Origin: Siculibacillus sp.
Lineage (GTDB): Bacteria > Pseudomonadota > Alphaproteobacteria > Rhizobiales > Ancalomicrobiaceae
DNA: 64,000 nt
Assembly: GCA_030247555.1 (NCBI GenBank)
Contig: JAOTSD010000002.1
Coordinates: 62,001 to 126,000, forward strand
Direction: 5' to 3'
Shown: one piece after another, positions 43,437-54,317 of the stretch
How the letters are laid out: every line of letters starts with the position of its first letter
Position numbering within the stretch: position 1 is the stretch's first letter
Translations under genes and position numbers: made by a program
Notes under the pieces: generated by a model
Seen by the model: the letters and a program-made list of their open reading frames with translations, nothing else
What the model was told of the DNA's origin: nothing
The model's database searches: none

Positions 43437-44218
43437 GAACCGTCGAAGACATCCTCGCCGAACTGAACGCCCTCGATCGCTCGCACAAGGCCGACTACTA
43501 CCGCCCACGCGACGCCTCGACGCTCCTCATCCTCGACCGCGCCGCCGGCGGACCGACGCGGGTGCTGATGGGCCGACGCCACGTGCGCCACAGGTTCATG
43601 CCCGGCGCCTGGGTCTTCCCCGGCGGCCGCGTCGATCCCGCCGACAGCCGGGTGAAGCCCGCCGACGACTACCATCCCGCCGAACTCGCCAAGCTCATGG
43701 TCGAGATGAAGGGCCCGAAGACCGAGGCCCGCGCCCGGGCGATCGCCATCGCCGCCATCCGCGAGACCTTCGAGGAGGCCGGCGTCTTCGTCGCCGTGCC
43801 CGCCGGGAAGGCCACCCCCGCCGCGTCCGCCGAGGCGATCGACCCACACGACGCCTTCGCCGCCTTCGCCGCCCGCGACCTCGCCCCGGCGCTGGCCGAG
43901 ATCCGCTTCGTCGCCCGCGCCATCACCCCGCCGGGCCGGCCGCGCCGCTTCGACACCCGCTTCCTGGCGATCCCCGCCGAGGCGATCGCCGGCCGGCTGG
44001 AGAGCGGCCTCGGCCCCTCCGGCGAGCTCGAGGACGTCGCCTGGGTCACTTTCGAGGAGGCCCGCGCGCGCCCCGAACTGCCGCCGATCACCCGCGCCGT
44101 CCTCGACGAACTCGAGACCCGCCTCGCCGGCGACCCGCGCCTGGCCGCCGACCACCCCGTCCCCTTCTACCGTTGGCGCCGGACCGAATTCGTCCGCGGC
44201 CTGATCGAGGCGGCCTGA
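43433..44218 (+). CDS. NUDIX hydrolase
   Basis: A 261-residue protein with a NUDIX domain, hydrolysing a nucleoside diphosphate linked to some other group. The box is split as in the longer NUDT-like type: GAWVFPGGRVD first, and AIRETFEEAGVFV later with the metal-binding glutamates. Its ATG at 43433 overlaps the DUF983 stop as ATGA, so the two are coupled. The substrate cannot be told from sequence; CoA or ADP-sugar derivatives are options. Confidence 0.9.
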   Translation: MRTVEDILAELNALDRSHKADYYRPRDASTLLILDRAAGGPTRVLMGRRHVRHRFMPGAWVFPGGRVDPADSRVKPADDYHPAELAKLMVEMKGPKTEARARAIAIAAIRETFEEAGVFVAVPAGKATPAASAEAIDPHDAFAAFAARDLAPALAEIRFVARAITPPGRPRRFDTRFLAIPAEAIAGRLESGLGPSGELEDVAWVTFEEARARPELPPITRAVLDELETRLAGDPRLAADHPVPFYRWRRTEFVRGLIEAA

Positions 44219-44222
44219 CCCG

Positions 44223-44840
44223 ATGGAGACGACCGCCCTCCTCGTCTTCGCCGGCGCGCTCTTCCTCAACGCCGGCTCGCCCGGCCCGAGCATCGCCGTG
44301 CTGGTGTCGCAGGTGCTGACCCGCGGCGCCGCGACCGTCGTGCCCTTCGTCGCCGCCATGTGGATCGGCGAGGCGGCCTGGCTCGCCGCGGCACTGGCCG
44401 GCCTGTCGGTCCTCGCCGAACGACTCCACCTCGTCTTCGTCGTGGTGAAATGGGCGGGCATCGCCTATCTCGCCCTGCTGGCGGTACGCATGTGGCGTTC
44501 CCCGACCGATCCCGAAACCCACGGCGGCGACGCACCCGAAGGCTCCGCCCTCGCCCGCTTCGGCTCCGGCCTCGCCCTGACCCTCGGCAACCCCAAGATC
44601 ATGGTGTTCTACGTCGCGCTGCTGCCCTCGCTGGTCGACGTCGCCTCGGTCGGCCTCGCCGAATGGGCGCTGCTCACCGCCGTGCAGGTGACGGTGATGG
44701 CCGTCACCGATCTCGGCTGGATCGCGCTCGCCGCCCGCGTCCGCGGCCTCTTCCGCAGCCCGCTGGCGATGCGCATCGCCAACCGCACGTCCGCCGTGGC
44801 CATGGGCGGCGCCGCGGCGGTGATCGCCACCCGGTCGTGA
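44223..44840 (+). CDS. LysE/RhtB-family exporter
   Basis: A 205-residue inner-membrane exporter with about six helices. The family signature is the N-terminal GSPGPSIAVLVSQVLTRGA and the GLALTLGNPKIMVFYVALLP region. Such proteins export amino acids or similar small molecules; the substrate is unknown. It starts four bases after the NUDIX gene and is followed two bases later by an MFS gene, so the three are probably co-transcribed. Confidence 0.9.
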   Translation: METTALLVFAGALFLNAGSPGPSIAVLVSQVLTRGAATVVPFVAAMWIGEAAWLAAALAGLSVLAERLHLVFVVVKWAGIAYLALLAVRMWRSPTDPETHGGDAPEGSALARFGSGLALTLGNPKIMVFYVALLPSLVDVASVGLAEWALLTAVQVTVMAVTDLGWIALAARVRGLFRSPLAMRIANRTSAVAMGGAAAVIATRS

Positions 44841-44842
44841 CC

Positions 44843-45997
44843 ATGGCGCCTCGCGACGACCGGTCCCGCGTTCTGGCGCTCACGGCGATCTTCTCGACCG
44901 CCGCCACCGTCGCCACCGGCCTCGCCCTCGGCCTGCCGCTGCTCGCCCTCGTGCTCGAGGCGCGCGGCGTCTCGGGGACGCTGATCGGCCTCAACACCGC
45001 CGTCGCCGGCCTCGCCTCGCTGTTGGTGCCGCTGTTCGTCACCCCGCTCGCCCGCATGTTCGGCGCAGCGCGGTTGTTGATCGGCTCGATCGCGGTCGTC
45101 GCCGCGACCTTCTGGGCCTTCCGCCTCGTCGACGATCTCGCCATGTGGTTCGTACTGCGCGCCCTCTTCCACGGGGCGCTGACCATCGCCTTCGTCGTCT
45201 CCGAATTCTGGCTGATGACCGTCAGTCCACCGGAGAAGCGGGGACTGATGGTCGGAATCTACGCCACCGTGTTCTCGTTCGGGCTGGCGGCCGGTCCGAT
45301 CGTGCTCTCGCTCACCGGGTCGGAGGGCGCCCTGCCCTTCGCCGTCGGCGCCTTGGTGCTGGCGGGCGCGCTGGCGCCGGTGTGGATCGCCGGGGCCACC
45401 TGCCCGCGGCTGGAGCACGCCCCCACCCATTCACCGGTCGGCTACGTCGTCGCCGCCCCGATCGCCACCCTCGGCGTCCTCGCCTTCGGCGCGGTCGAGT
45501 CCGGAGGGCTGTCGTTCCTACCGTTGTGGGGACTCGCCACCGGCCTCGACGAGACCCGCGCCGCCTGGCTTCTCACCTCGGTCGGCCTCGGCAACGTCCT
45601 CCTGCAGATCCCGATCGGCCTCCTCGCCGACCGCCACGACAAGATCCGCCTCCTCGCCCTCGTCTCGCTGGTCGGCGTCGTCGGGGCCGCCGCCCTGCCC
45701 TTCACCGCGGAGAATCTCGCCCTCACCCTGGCGGTGCTCTTCGTCTGGGGCGGCACCATCGCCGGGCTCTACACCGTCGGGCTCTCGGCGCTCGCCGATC
45801 GCTTCGCCGGTTCCGACCTCGCCGGCGCCAATGCCGCCTTCGTCGCCATGTACGGCGTCGGCATGCTCGTCGGCCCGGCGGCGATCGGCGTCGGTCTCGA
45901 CCTCGCCCCCCGCACCGGCGCACCTATGGTGATGGCCGCCTTCTTCGCTCTCCACCTCGCCGCCGTCGTCGTCCTCGCACCGCGCCGACGCGTCTGA
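44843..45997 (+). CDS. major facilitator superfamily transporter
   Basis: A 384-residue transporter with 12 predicted helices. Between helices two and three it has the loop VTPLARMFGAARLL, and a second related loop GLLADRHDKIRLL in the C-terminal half. It resembles the sugar/drug MFS transporters that lie between rnr and rpmG in Hyphomicrobiales. The ATG at 44843 lies just after the LysE-type stop; a GTG at 44837 would overlap it. Substrate unknown. Confidence 0.9.
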   Translation: MAPRDDRSRVLALTAIFSTAATVATGLALGLPLLALVLEARGVSGTLIGLNTAVAGLASLLVPLFVTPLARMFGAARLLIGSIAVVAATFWAFRLVDDLAMWFVLRALFHGALTIAFVVSEFWLMTVSPPEKRGLMVGIYATVFSFGLAAGPIVLSLTGSEGALPFAVGALVLAGALAPVWIAGATCPRLEHAPTHSPVGYVVAAPIATLGVLAFGAVESGGLSFLPLWGLATGLDETRAAWLLTSVGLGNVLLQIPIGLLADRHDKIRLLALVSLVGVVGAAALPFTAENLALTLAVLFVWGGTIAGLYTVGLSALADRFAGSDLAGANAAFVAMYGVGMLVGPAAIGVGLDLAPRTGAPMVMAAFFALHLAAVVVLAPRRRV

Positions 45998-46215
45998 TCG
46001 ACTACGTATTACGGCGAGTTAACTGTCGGATCGAGCGACCACATCGTAGACTTCTCATGTATCGGGAGCGGCGGACGGAACGTCTCGCGGAGACCTCGCC
46101 CCACACTCCCACCGAACATCGTCGAAAGATCCGTCGAGCGCCTGCGAGAGGCGGAGGGGCCAGGTCTCTCCGTATGCGGCGAACGTGCGCCGGATCGGGA
46201 TCGCAGGAGAACATC

Positions 46216-46728
46216 ATGACCCTCGGATCGAAACTTCTCACCGCCACCGCCCTCGCGGCGACCGTCGTCGCCATCGCCATCGGACCGACCCTCGCTCAGG
46301 GCTGGGGCGGGGGTCCCGGCGGCGGCATGGGCATGGGCATGGGTCGCGGCATGGGCAACCCCGATGCGCCGTGGCGCACCCGCTTCGAGCAGATCGACGA
46401 GAACAAGGACGGCGTCGTCACCCGCGACGAGTTGCGGGGCCAGGCCACCGGCGTCTTCGCCGCCATGGACGCCGACGGCACCGGCGCGATCAGCCGCGAG
46501 GAATACGCCGCCGTGCGCATGGGGCCGCAACGCGGCAACAACCCGGTGCGGCAGGCGATGATGCAGGATCGCAAGATGGCCCGCTTCGCGCCGATGGACA
46601 CGAATCACGACGGCACGGTGAGCGAGGCGGAGTTCGTCACCCACCACGGCGACGTCCTCTTCGCCGCCATGGACGCGAACCGCGACGGTCGCGTCACGCC
46701 GGCCGAATTCCGCCGCCACGGCTGGTGA
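46216..46728 (+). CDS. secreted EF-hand calcium-binding protein
   Basis: A 170-residue exported protein. The signal peptide ends near PTLAQG, and a Gly/Met-rich linker (GGGMGMGMGRGMG) comes next. Four EF-hand loops follow: DENKDGVVTRDE, DADGTGAISREE, DTNHDGTVSEAE and DANRDGRVTPAE. All four keep Asp at position 1 and Glu at position 12, so calcium binding is likely. The ATG at 46216 has AGGAGA upstream. Function is unknown, possibly calcium sensing or storage in the periplasm. Confidence 0.88.
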   Translation: MTLGSKLLTATALAATVVAIAIGPTLAQGWGGGPGGGMGMGMGRGMGNPDAPWRTRFEQIDENKDGVVTRDELRGQATGVFAAMDADGTGAISREEYAAVRMGPQRGNNPVRQAMMQDRKMARFAPMDTNHDGTVSEAEFVTHHGDVLFAAMDANRDGRVTPAEFRRHGW

Positions 46729-46876
46729 GCCCCGACCCGAGAAGCGCCGGCGGCGTCCTTGACATCGCCGGCCTCTTCGGTCAATTTGCGCCCGACTTCG
46801 AGATCGAAGCGCGGCCCGTGTGGACCTCACGCGGGCCGTCGCGTTGTGAGCAGACGAATACCGGAAGGACCGCGCC

Positions 46877-47044
46877 ATGGCGAAGGCGACCACCATCAAG
46901 ATCAAGCTCGTGTCCACCGCCGACACCGGCTACTTCTACGTCACCAAGAAGAACTCCCGCACCATGACGGAGAAGTTCGCGGCGAAGAAGTACGACCCGA
47001 TCGCGCGCAAGCACGTCGAGTTCAAGGAAGCCAAGATCAAGTGA
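46877..47044 (+). CDS. rpmG: 50S ribosomal protein L33
   Basis: A 55-residue ribosomal protein, [18 protein letters not shown] at the start and [16 protein letters not shown] at the end. It lacks the zinc cysteines, as is normal for the alphaproteobacterial form (C-minus type). A GGAAGGA site precedes the ATG. A good terminator follows, and the pleD-divK pair lies nearby as in relatives. Confidence 0.97.
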   Translation: MAKATTIKIKLVSTADTGYFYVTKKNSRTMTEKFAAKKYDPIARKHVEFKEAKIK

Positions 47045-47078
47045 GGCCACGGCCCACGATCCACGGTCTTCCGCCGAG

Positions 47079-47104
47079 AGCCGCCCGCGAGGGCGGCTTT
47101 TTCG
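47079..47104 (+). terminator. rho-independent terminator of rpmG
   Basis: Stem AGCCGCCC / GGGCGGCT with a GCGA tetraloop, followed by TTTTTC. It lies 35 bases after the rpmG stop. Confidence 0.85.
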
Positions 47105-47221
47105 TTGCGGGAACCGGCATTCTCGGGAAATCGTCGGCTCGCGGGAACCCCACCCTTCGCAAATGACGGCGAGCGCGCTAGTTTCGCCTCTCGACACGTC
47201 CAACTCGGAAATCCATCACCC

Positions 47222-47434
47222 ATGCCCGACGTCCGCACCGATACCGGCTTCCGCTCCCTCGTCGAGAAGATTCAAGAGAACGGCGGCGACGACGTGACCG
47301 AACGTCGGCCGCCGCGGCGGCGCCTGACGCTTCCGGGCGGGGGCCGCGAACGCGCGCGCGCGGCGGCCGAGGAACCGTCGACCGCCCTCGCCCCAGATCT
47401 TCGGGTCCATCTGTTGCAGCGACGCTGGCTCTGA
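47222..47434 (+). CDS. hypothetical small basic protein
   Basis: A possible 70-residue protein from an ATG at 47222. The sequence is rich in Arg (ERRPPRRRLTLPGGGRERAR) with no signal, membrane part or known motif. The ribosome site is poor. It lies between the rpmG terminator and the RspA-type gene, convergent with the latter. It could be a lineage-specific small gene or a chance frame. Confidence 0.4.
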   Translation: MPDVRTDTGFRSLVEKIQENGGDDVTERRPPRRRLTLPGGGRERARAAAEEPSTALAPDLRVHLLQRRWL

Positions 47435-47540
47435 CCGCTTCGCGCGGGTTCGCGGCGGCGGAACGCGCGTCGTCGCGGAGCCGCCGGGATCGTGCCGAGT
47501 GCGACGCCGACGCTCCGGCCGGCGTCGCGAGGGCTTCGGC

Positions 47541-47876
47541 TCAGTATCCGCCCTTGCGGCGACTCTCCGGCAGTCCGGCGATGCGGCCCGCCTGCTTGGA
47601 GGGATCGAGCGGGAAGAGATCGTAGAGCGAGCGCTGATCGACGTCCTCGCCCCACTTCTCCGACATCGCCTTCATGATGGTGCGGGTGTTGGGCTGGAGC
47701 TGGTTTTCCAGCCACTCTTCGCGCAGGTAGTTCATGATGTCCCAGTGGCGCGGCGTCAGTTCGATCTGCTCCGCCGCGGCGATGTGCGCGGCCAGCCCCT
47801 CGCTCCATTCGCTCTGATCGACCAGATAGCCGTTGGCGGTGGTCTCGATCTCACGCCCCTCGAATTCGTAAGCCAT
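47541..47876 (-). CDS. rspA: DsrC/TusE-family protein without C-terminal cysteines (RspA type)
   Basis: A 111-residue DsrC-fold protein: GYLVDQSEWSEGL, LTPRHWDIMNYLREEW and YDLFPLDPSKQAGRIAGLPE. Both sulfur-carrying cysteines are gone: the CysB position is Gly97 and the tail ends SRRKGGY. Members lacking both cysteines are called RspA and are thought to be regulatory; no sulfur transfer is possible in the known way. The ATG at 47876 has a GAGGAAA site. It is far from the dsr operon, beside pleD and divK. The gene name is by type only. Confidence 0.88.
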   Translation of the reverse strand: MAYEFEGREIETTANGYLVDQSEWSEGLAAHIAAAEQIELTPRHWDIMNYLREEWLENQLQPNTRTIMKAMSEKWGEDVDQRSLYDLFPLDPSKQAGRIAGLPESRRKGGY

Positions 47877-48399
47877 TTCGTTTCCTCGCATGTCGTTGTC
47901 GCCCGCTCGGATGCGCACGGCCGGACCCGGCGCCGCCGGCCCTGTCGCGGCGAAGCGGAACCTCTACATTAGTATTTGTTCATATTGAGGTTCAATAGGC
48001 CGCAGGACGAATCCACCGCGGGGCGTACTTCGCGACCCGGAGGCGGGGCGGCGAACCATCGAAGGGCCGACCGCCGGTCGTCGGTGGTCGGCCGGGTGCA
48101 TGATCCCACGAGGAGGCCACTCAGGGTCGACACCCGGCCGACACGACCCGACGCATCGGGTGTTTGCGGCGGGCCCGATGCGCGGGCACCGCGAGCCTCC
48201 GTGCCATCATCGTCTCCCGGGGCGGCCGGTGCGACGGTGAACTTCACGGAACGGAAGCGCGAGGAGAACCCTACCGAGCCGCCACGGCCGGGAACAGCTC
48301 TCGCCGCTTCCGCCTCGCCGCTTTCAACGGTCTTGATGAATCGTCAACCTTAATCCGGCCCCGATCCCCCCGCCGCAACGGTGGGCGGATCGACGTGCC
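47877..48399. promoter_or_regulatory. intergenic region upstream of rspA
   Basis: These 523 bases have no believable gene. An AT-rich segment at 47958-47993 is framed by an exact 7-bp inverted repeat, GAACCTC and GAGGTTC, with 22 bases between. It is 80 to 120 bases upstream of rspA and is a candidate promoter/operator. The rest is GC-rich and featureless to me. Confidence 0.4.
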
Positions 48400-49770
<1,371 letters not shown>

Positions 49771-49795
49771 CACTCAACTCTCGAACGAGGTGCGC

Positions 49796-50167
49796 TCAGG
49801 CGTCACCGAGATAGGACCGCACCGTCTCGAGGAACTTGCCCACCGAGATCGGCTTGGAGATGTAGGCCTCGCAACCGCCCTGGCGGATGCGTTCCTCGTC
49901 GCCCTTCATGGCGAAGGCGGTCACCGCGATCACCGGGATGGACTTGAGGTCGTCGTCCTCCTTCAGCCATTTCGTCACCTCGAGGCCGGAGACCTCGGGC
50001 AACTGGATGTCCATGAGGATCAGATCGGGACGGTCGGCCCGTGCGATCTCCATCGCGTCGAAGCCGTTGCGGCTCTGCAGCGTCCTGTAGCCGTGCGCCT
50101 CCAATAAATCGTGGAAGAGCTTCATGTTGAGCTCGTTGTCCTCCACGATGAGGACGGTTTTCGCCAT
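49796..50167 (-). CDS. divK: DivK, single-domain cell-cycle response regulator
   Basis: A 123-residue receiver-only regulator that controls the DivJ-PleC-CckA cell-cycle pathway. The phosphorylation site is D53 in [13 protein letters not shown], with the acidic pair E9-D10 in LIVEDNELN and the lysine in AYISKPIS, all as in the Caulobacter protein. The ATG at 50167 has AAGG upstream. pleD follows after 25 bases, so they form one operon. Confidence 0.97.
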   Translation of the reverse strand: MAKTVLIVEDNELNMKLFHDLLEAHGYRTLQSRNGFDAMEIARADRPDLILMDIQLPEVSGLEVTKWLKEDDDLKSIPVIAVTAFAMKGDEERIRQGGCEAYISKPISVGKFLETVRSYLGDA

Positions 50168-50298
50168 CACACCTTCCCCCGACCACGACCCCGTGATCGC
50201 CCCGTCGAATTCGGCAGTTGCCGCATCCTCATTCGGGTTCGACACTAGCATCGATTCCTTTCCGAAAGGAAAAGGGGGCCGAAAAGGCGGGTTTCGCG

Positions 50299-50589
50299 AT
50301 GTATACACGCTCTGCTCGTACCAGCCGCGAAGACGCCGAGGCGCTCGCCGTCGACGCCCTGACCTTCCTCGCCGAGGACCCCGAGACCCTCGGCCGCTTT
50401 CTCGGCGCGACCGGTCTCGGCCCGGAGACGCTACGCGCCGCGGCCGGCGAACCGGGCTTCCTCGCCGCCGTCCTCGAGCATCTCATGGGCGACGAGACGC
50501 TGCTCCTCGTCTTCGCCGAACGCCGGCGCATCCGCCCCACCATGATCGCCGCCGCCCGTCACACCCTCGATCCCGTGTCCGAGCGATGA
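50299..50589 (+). CDS. DUF3572 protein
   Basis: A 96-residue helical protein of DUF3572, a family of unknown function found next to divK in Hyphomicrobiales. It has the family core [21 protein letters not shown] and [17 protein letters not shown]. The ATG at 50299 is chosen since the conserved region begins at once. The stop overlaps the start of the HAD gene as ATGA, implying coupling. Confidence 0.88.
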   Translation: MYTRSARTSREDAEALAVDALTFLAEDPETLGRFLGATGLGPETLRAAAGEPGFLAAVLEHLMGDETLLLVFAERRRIRPTMIAAARHTLDPVSER

Positions 50590-51262
50590 GCGACCTGTCG
50601 CCGGTCGCCCGCGACGCCCTCGACCGACTCGATCTCGGCGCTCGCCCGCTCCTCGTCGTCGACGTCGACGAGGAGCGGGCGAGCGCTTCGTCTCCCACCT
50701 CGAAGCCTTCATCGGCCGGCAGGGCTACCGTCTGGAGGTGCGCTCCTTCGGCATCACCGGCAACGTCTCGCGCCTCGGCTCCTGCCGCGCCGTGCCGGCC
50801 CCGGAGGTGGCGGCGCTGATCGCCGGTTTCTTCGCGGCCCACGTCCACGATCAGGAACCGGTTCCCGGCGCCGCGGCGGTGCTCGCCCACCTCGCCGCTC
50901 ACCTCGACGTGGTGCTGCTCACCAACGTCCCGGCCGAGCACGCCGAAAGGCGCGCCGCCCGCCTCGCCCAGCTCGGGATGGACTACCCGGTCGTCGCCAA
51001 CGAAGGCCCCAAGGGTCCGGCGGTGGCCCGGATGGCCGGCCGAGCGGCCGGGCCCCTGTTCTTCGTAGACGACGGGCCGACGAACCTCGCCTCGGTGCGT
51101 GACGCCGGCGTCGAGGCGCGCCTCGTCCATTTCGTCGACGACCCGCGCTACTTCCGCCTCGCTCCCGACGTCCCGGGCACATGGCTGAAGACCCGCGACT
51201 GGGCGGAAGTGGCGAGGCGGATCGAGGCGGAAATGGGAGCGGAGAGCGAGGCCGAGACGTGA
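50586..51262 (+). pseudogene. HAD-family hydrolase interrupted by a frameshift
   Basis: The start ATG at 50586 is joined to DUF3572 as ATGA and the frame reads to the catalytic LLVVDVDE, the DxD motif of HAD hydrolases. Right after this, within 50670-50680, the frame is lost. The next base-frame continues as RFVSHLEAFIGRQGYRLEV and carries the rest of the domain: LLTNVPAEHAERRA with the Thr motif, and FFVDDGPTNLASV. The shift is what one missing base would cause. It may be a real pseudogene or a sequence error. As it stands, no intact enzyme is made. Confidence 0.78.
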
Positions 51263-51364
51263 TTCGGCCGCGATCCATCGCGATCGGGAGCGGCCCCGGG
51301 CATGTCCGGCGCGGCTCCGCCGGTCGATCACGCCCGATCGGCCTCCGCCGGGACCCATGGCCGA

Positions 51365-52264
51365 TCAGCTCGACAGACGAGGCTTGTGGGTTTTCGAGGG
51401 ACCGATCGTACAGGTCATGTTGTAGACGAAGTCGAGGAAATTGGTGTCGCCTCCGTCCTCGACGTTGGAAGTCGCCCCACCCGAAGTATTGCAACTCCCC
51501 GTCGTGCGGATCCAAGTCGATGCGTTGGCCGCATCGCTGTACTTCGTGATCGGGTTCACCAACTTGCCCGTATAGGTGAGATCCTCGTAGATCACCAGCC
51601 CGACACCGTAGGTCTCGTAGGGACCGACGGTGATTGTCTTCGTGACGCCCGCCGATGGGGTCAGCGTCTTGGTGCCGACACCGTTCTTGTAGGTGTAACG
51701 ATAGGTCAGGACGGTCGATTGGCTGTTGATCGCCCCGTTGGCACCACGAGTGAAGAGGAAGACGTCCTTCGAATAGGCCCCCTGGGCCGACACCGATTTG
51801 AAGGTGGCGCTGGCGAGCACCTGGGGAACCGGAACGGCTTTCGATGTCGCCGCGATCTCCAGCGTCTGGACGCCGATGATGGCGCTGAAGGTGGTCGTGA
51901 TCGAGACTTTGGCCGTGCCGACGATGTTCTCACCGCTCGTCGAGAACGAGAGATTCGACACCGTCGCCTCCGGGTTGGAGAAGTTCGCGTTGAAGACCGA
52001 GGTGGAGAGCACGCTGTCGAGTTTCCCCGTCGCGGCACTCGCCAAGGTCGCGGCGTCGAGCGCCTGTTGGACCCCGGCGCGGCCGCGAGCCATCCGGTCG
52101 TAATCGACGACCATACCGAGGGCGATGACGAAGGGGACCGAAGCGAAAGCCGCCACCATCCCGAGGTTCCCGCCTCGATCCTCGAACAGATCCCGCAGAC
52201 GCCGAACGGGATTTCCCGTCCCCGCGACACGCGACATCGAATGGTGCTCGTCTTTCTCGTTCAT
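51365..52264 (-). CDS. TadE/TadG-like pilus-assembly protein
   Basis: A 299-residue protein with a single N-terminal hydrophobic helix near residues 35-50 (GGNLGMVAAFASVPFVIALG), followed by a long Thr/Ser/Val-rich exported part. This layout is that of TadG-type proteins linked to Tad pili. Two cysteine-containing segments in the C-terminus (GSCNTSGG, NMTCTIG) could form a disulfide. No other tad genes are nearby, so it is an orphan. The start is uncertain: 52264 or the ATG at 52237, neither with a clear ribosome site. Confidence 0.72.
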   Translation of the reverse strand: MNEKDEHHSMSRVAGTGNPVRRLRDLFEDRGGNLGMVAAFASVPFVIALGMVVDYDRMARGRAGVQQALDAATLASAATGKLDSVLSTSVFNANFSNPEATVSNLSFSTSGENIVGTAKVSITTTFSAIIGVQTLEIAATSKAVPVPQVLASATFKSVSAQGAYSKDVFLFTRGANGAINSQSTVLTYRYTYKNGVGTKTLTPSAGVTKTITVGPYETYGVGLVIYEDLTYTGKLVNPITKYSDAANASTWIRTTGSCNTSGGATSNVEDGGDTNFLDFVYNMTCTIGPSKTHKPRLSS

Positions 52265-52498
52265 CGAAGGTGTCCGGATGGATCACATGACCGTACGGTA
52301 GAATCCCACAGGGGTGATTAAGGCCACGTTGATCCGACACCGAACGATGATCGCGCCCGCCGCCGCCATGAGGATGGCGTTCTCGCCGGCATCGGCCCCC
52401 GGGCGACCGGTTTCGAGGACGCTCGGCCGTGAAGGTCGCGGTGGAAGCGATCGAGGGGGCATCGCTCGCGCCGTCTCCCGGCGCTATCATCGTCGCCG

Positions 52499-53866
52499 AT
52501 GAGCGATACCCTCGCCCCTGCCCCGGTGCCGCGCCCGAAGGCGTTCTGCCGCGACTGCTTCACCGCCGTCCGGCCGAGGGCGGCGCGCTGTCCGAAATGC
52601 GGCGGCCCGCGTCTCCTCGCCCACCCCGAACTCCCCGATCTCGCCCTCGCCCACATCGACTGCGACGCCTTCTACGCCTCGGTGGAGAAGCGCGACGACC
52701 CGTCCCTGCGCGACAAGCCGGTGATCGTCGGCGGGGGCAAGCGCGGCGTCGTCTCCACCGCCTGCTACATCGCCCGCATCCACGGCGTGAAGTCGGCGAT
52801 GCCGATGTGGCAGGCGTTGGAGCGCTGCCCCCAAGCGGTGGTCATCCGGCCGAACATGGAGAAATACACCCGTGTCGGTCGCGAGATCCGCGCCCTGATG
52901 TTCGAGCTCACCCCGCTCGTCGAACCTCTGTCGATCGACGAGGCCTTCCTCGACCTCTCCGGCACCGAGCTTCTCCACCATGGACCGCCGGCGATGACGC
53001 TGGCCCGCTTCGCTCGGCGCATCGAGACGGAACTCGGCCTCTCGGTCTCGGTCGGCCTCTCCCACAACAAGTTCCTCGCCAAGATCGCCTCCGACCTCGA
53101 CAAGCCGCGCGGCTTCTCGGTCATCGGCCGCATCGAGACCCTCGACTTCCTCGCCCCCCGTCCGGTCTCGACCATCTGGGGCGTCGGCAGGGCGACCGCC
53201 GCGGCGCTGGAGGCCGAGGGCCTGCGCACCGTCGCCGACCTCCGCAAGGCCGACGAAGGCCGCCTGATGCGCCGCTTCGGCGTCCTCGGCCGGCGCCTGC
53301 GCCAACTCGCCTTCGGCGAAGACGCCCGCGTCGTCGAGCCCGATCAGGAGATCAAATCGATCTCCAATGAACTGACGCTGGAGACCGACGTCTCCGACCC
53401 GCGCGAACTGGAGAAGATCCTGTTCCGGCTCGCCACCAAGGTCTCCGGCCGACTCAAGGCGCACGCCATCGGCGGCTGGACGGTGCAACTGAAGCTCAAG
53501 ACGCCCGACTTCAAGGGTCTGACCCGCGCCCGCCGCCTCGCCGATCCGACGGCGCTCGCCGACCGCATCTTCCGCACCGGCCTCGACCTCCTGACGAAGG
53601 AGTGCGACGGCCGCCGCTTCCGCCTGATCGGCATCGGCGTCTCCGACCTCGTGCCGATCGATTTCTGCGATCCGCCCGACCTCGTCGACGAGAACGCCGG
53701 CCGTCGTGCCCGCGCGGAGGCGGCGATCGACGACCTGCGTCGCCGCTTCGGATCCGACATCGTCGAACAGGGTCTGGTCTTCACCCCTCGCCCGAGAGCC
53801 GCGACGAAGCCGGCCGCGCGGAGTGATGCCGCCGAGCCGGACGGCGACGGCGAGGGCGAGGCGTGA
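52499..53866 (+). CDS. dinB: DNA polymerase IV with N-terminal zinc ribbon
   Basis: A 455-residue Y-family translesion polymerase. Before the polymerase domain is an added zinc-ribbon-like element, C17/C20/C31/C34 (CRDC and CPKC), common in alphaproteobacterial DinB. The catalytic parts are [18 protein letters not shown], with the first metal aspartates, and [12 protein letters not shown]. The little-finger domain spans about 270-400, and the last 60 residues are flexible. No LexA box was clear in the 234 bases upstream. Confidence 0.94.
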   Translation: MSDTLAPAPVPRPKAFCRDCFTAVRPRAARCPKCGGPRLLAHPELPDLALAHIDCDAFYASVEKRDDPSLRDKPVIVGGGKRGVVSTACYIARIHGVKSAMPMWQALERCPQAVVIRPNMEKYTRVGREIRALMFELTPLVEPLSIDEAFLDLSGTELLHHGPPAMTLARFARRIETELGLSVSVGLSHNKFLAKIASDLDKPRGFSVIGRIETLDFLAPRPVSTIWGVGRATAAALEAEGLRTVADLRKADEGRLMRRFGVLGRRLRQLAFGEDARVVEPDQEIKSISNELTLETDVSDPRELEKILFRLATKVSGRLKAHAIGGWTVQLKLKTPDFKGLTRARRLADPTALADRIFRTGLDLLTKECDGRRFRLIGIGVSDLVPIDFCDPPDLVDENAGRRARAEAAIDDLRRRFGSDIVEQGLVFTPRPRAATKPAARSDAAEPDGDGEGEA

Positions 53867-53885
53867 CGACCTCGGGCCGGTCCCT

Positions 53886-54317
53886 TCAGAGCAGCCCCAG
53901 CCCCGCCAACTCGCGCAGGAACTCCACCGGCAGATCGGCGACCGCCTCGCTTCTCAGATCGCGCGGCGATGCCTCGGCGTCGAGATAGCGCCAGCCCTGA
54001 AACGGCCGATGGGGCCGCGACTCGACCTCGATCAATTCGCCGGAGAGCACGATGTCGCAATGCGGCACCCCGGCCGCGTCCTTCACCGCGCGCAATGCGA
54101 GGATCTCTTCGCGAACCCGGATCTGCCCCTTGATCACCCAATAGAGCGAACCGCCCGGCACGATCTCGTCGATCCGCTTGGGCATCATCCGGGTGCGATG
54201 GACATGGACCGGTTCGAGCCCGCGCCGCTTCTTCTCGGCGATGGTCGCGCCGATCCAGTGGGCGAGATCGTCGATGCCGTCGCAACCGACGCAGAGTTTG
54301 ATCAGGTTGAGTGCCAT
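53886..54317 (-). CDS. DUF1489 protein
   Basis: A 143-residue soluble protein of DUF1489, found in most alphaproteobacteria and of unknown function. The N-terminus ALNLIKLCVGCDGIDDLAHW and the middle VPGGSLYWVIKGQIRVRE are diagnostic. It lies convergent to dinB, 19 bases from its stop. The ATG at 54317 matches the family start. Confidence 0.92.
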   Translation of the reverse strand: MALNLIKLCVGCDGIDDLAHWIGATIAEKKRRGLEPVHVHRTRMMPKRIDEIVPGGSLYWVIKGQIRVREEILALRAVKDAAGVPHCDIVLSGELIEVESRPHRPFQGWRYLDAEASPRDLRSEAVADLPVEFLRELAGLGLL

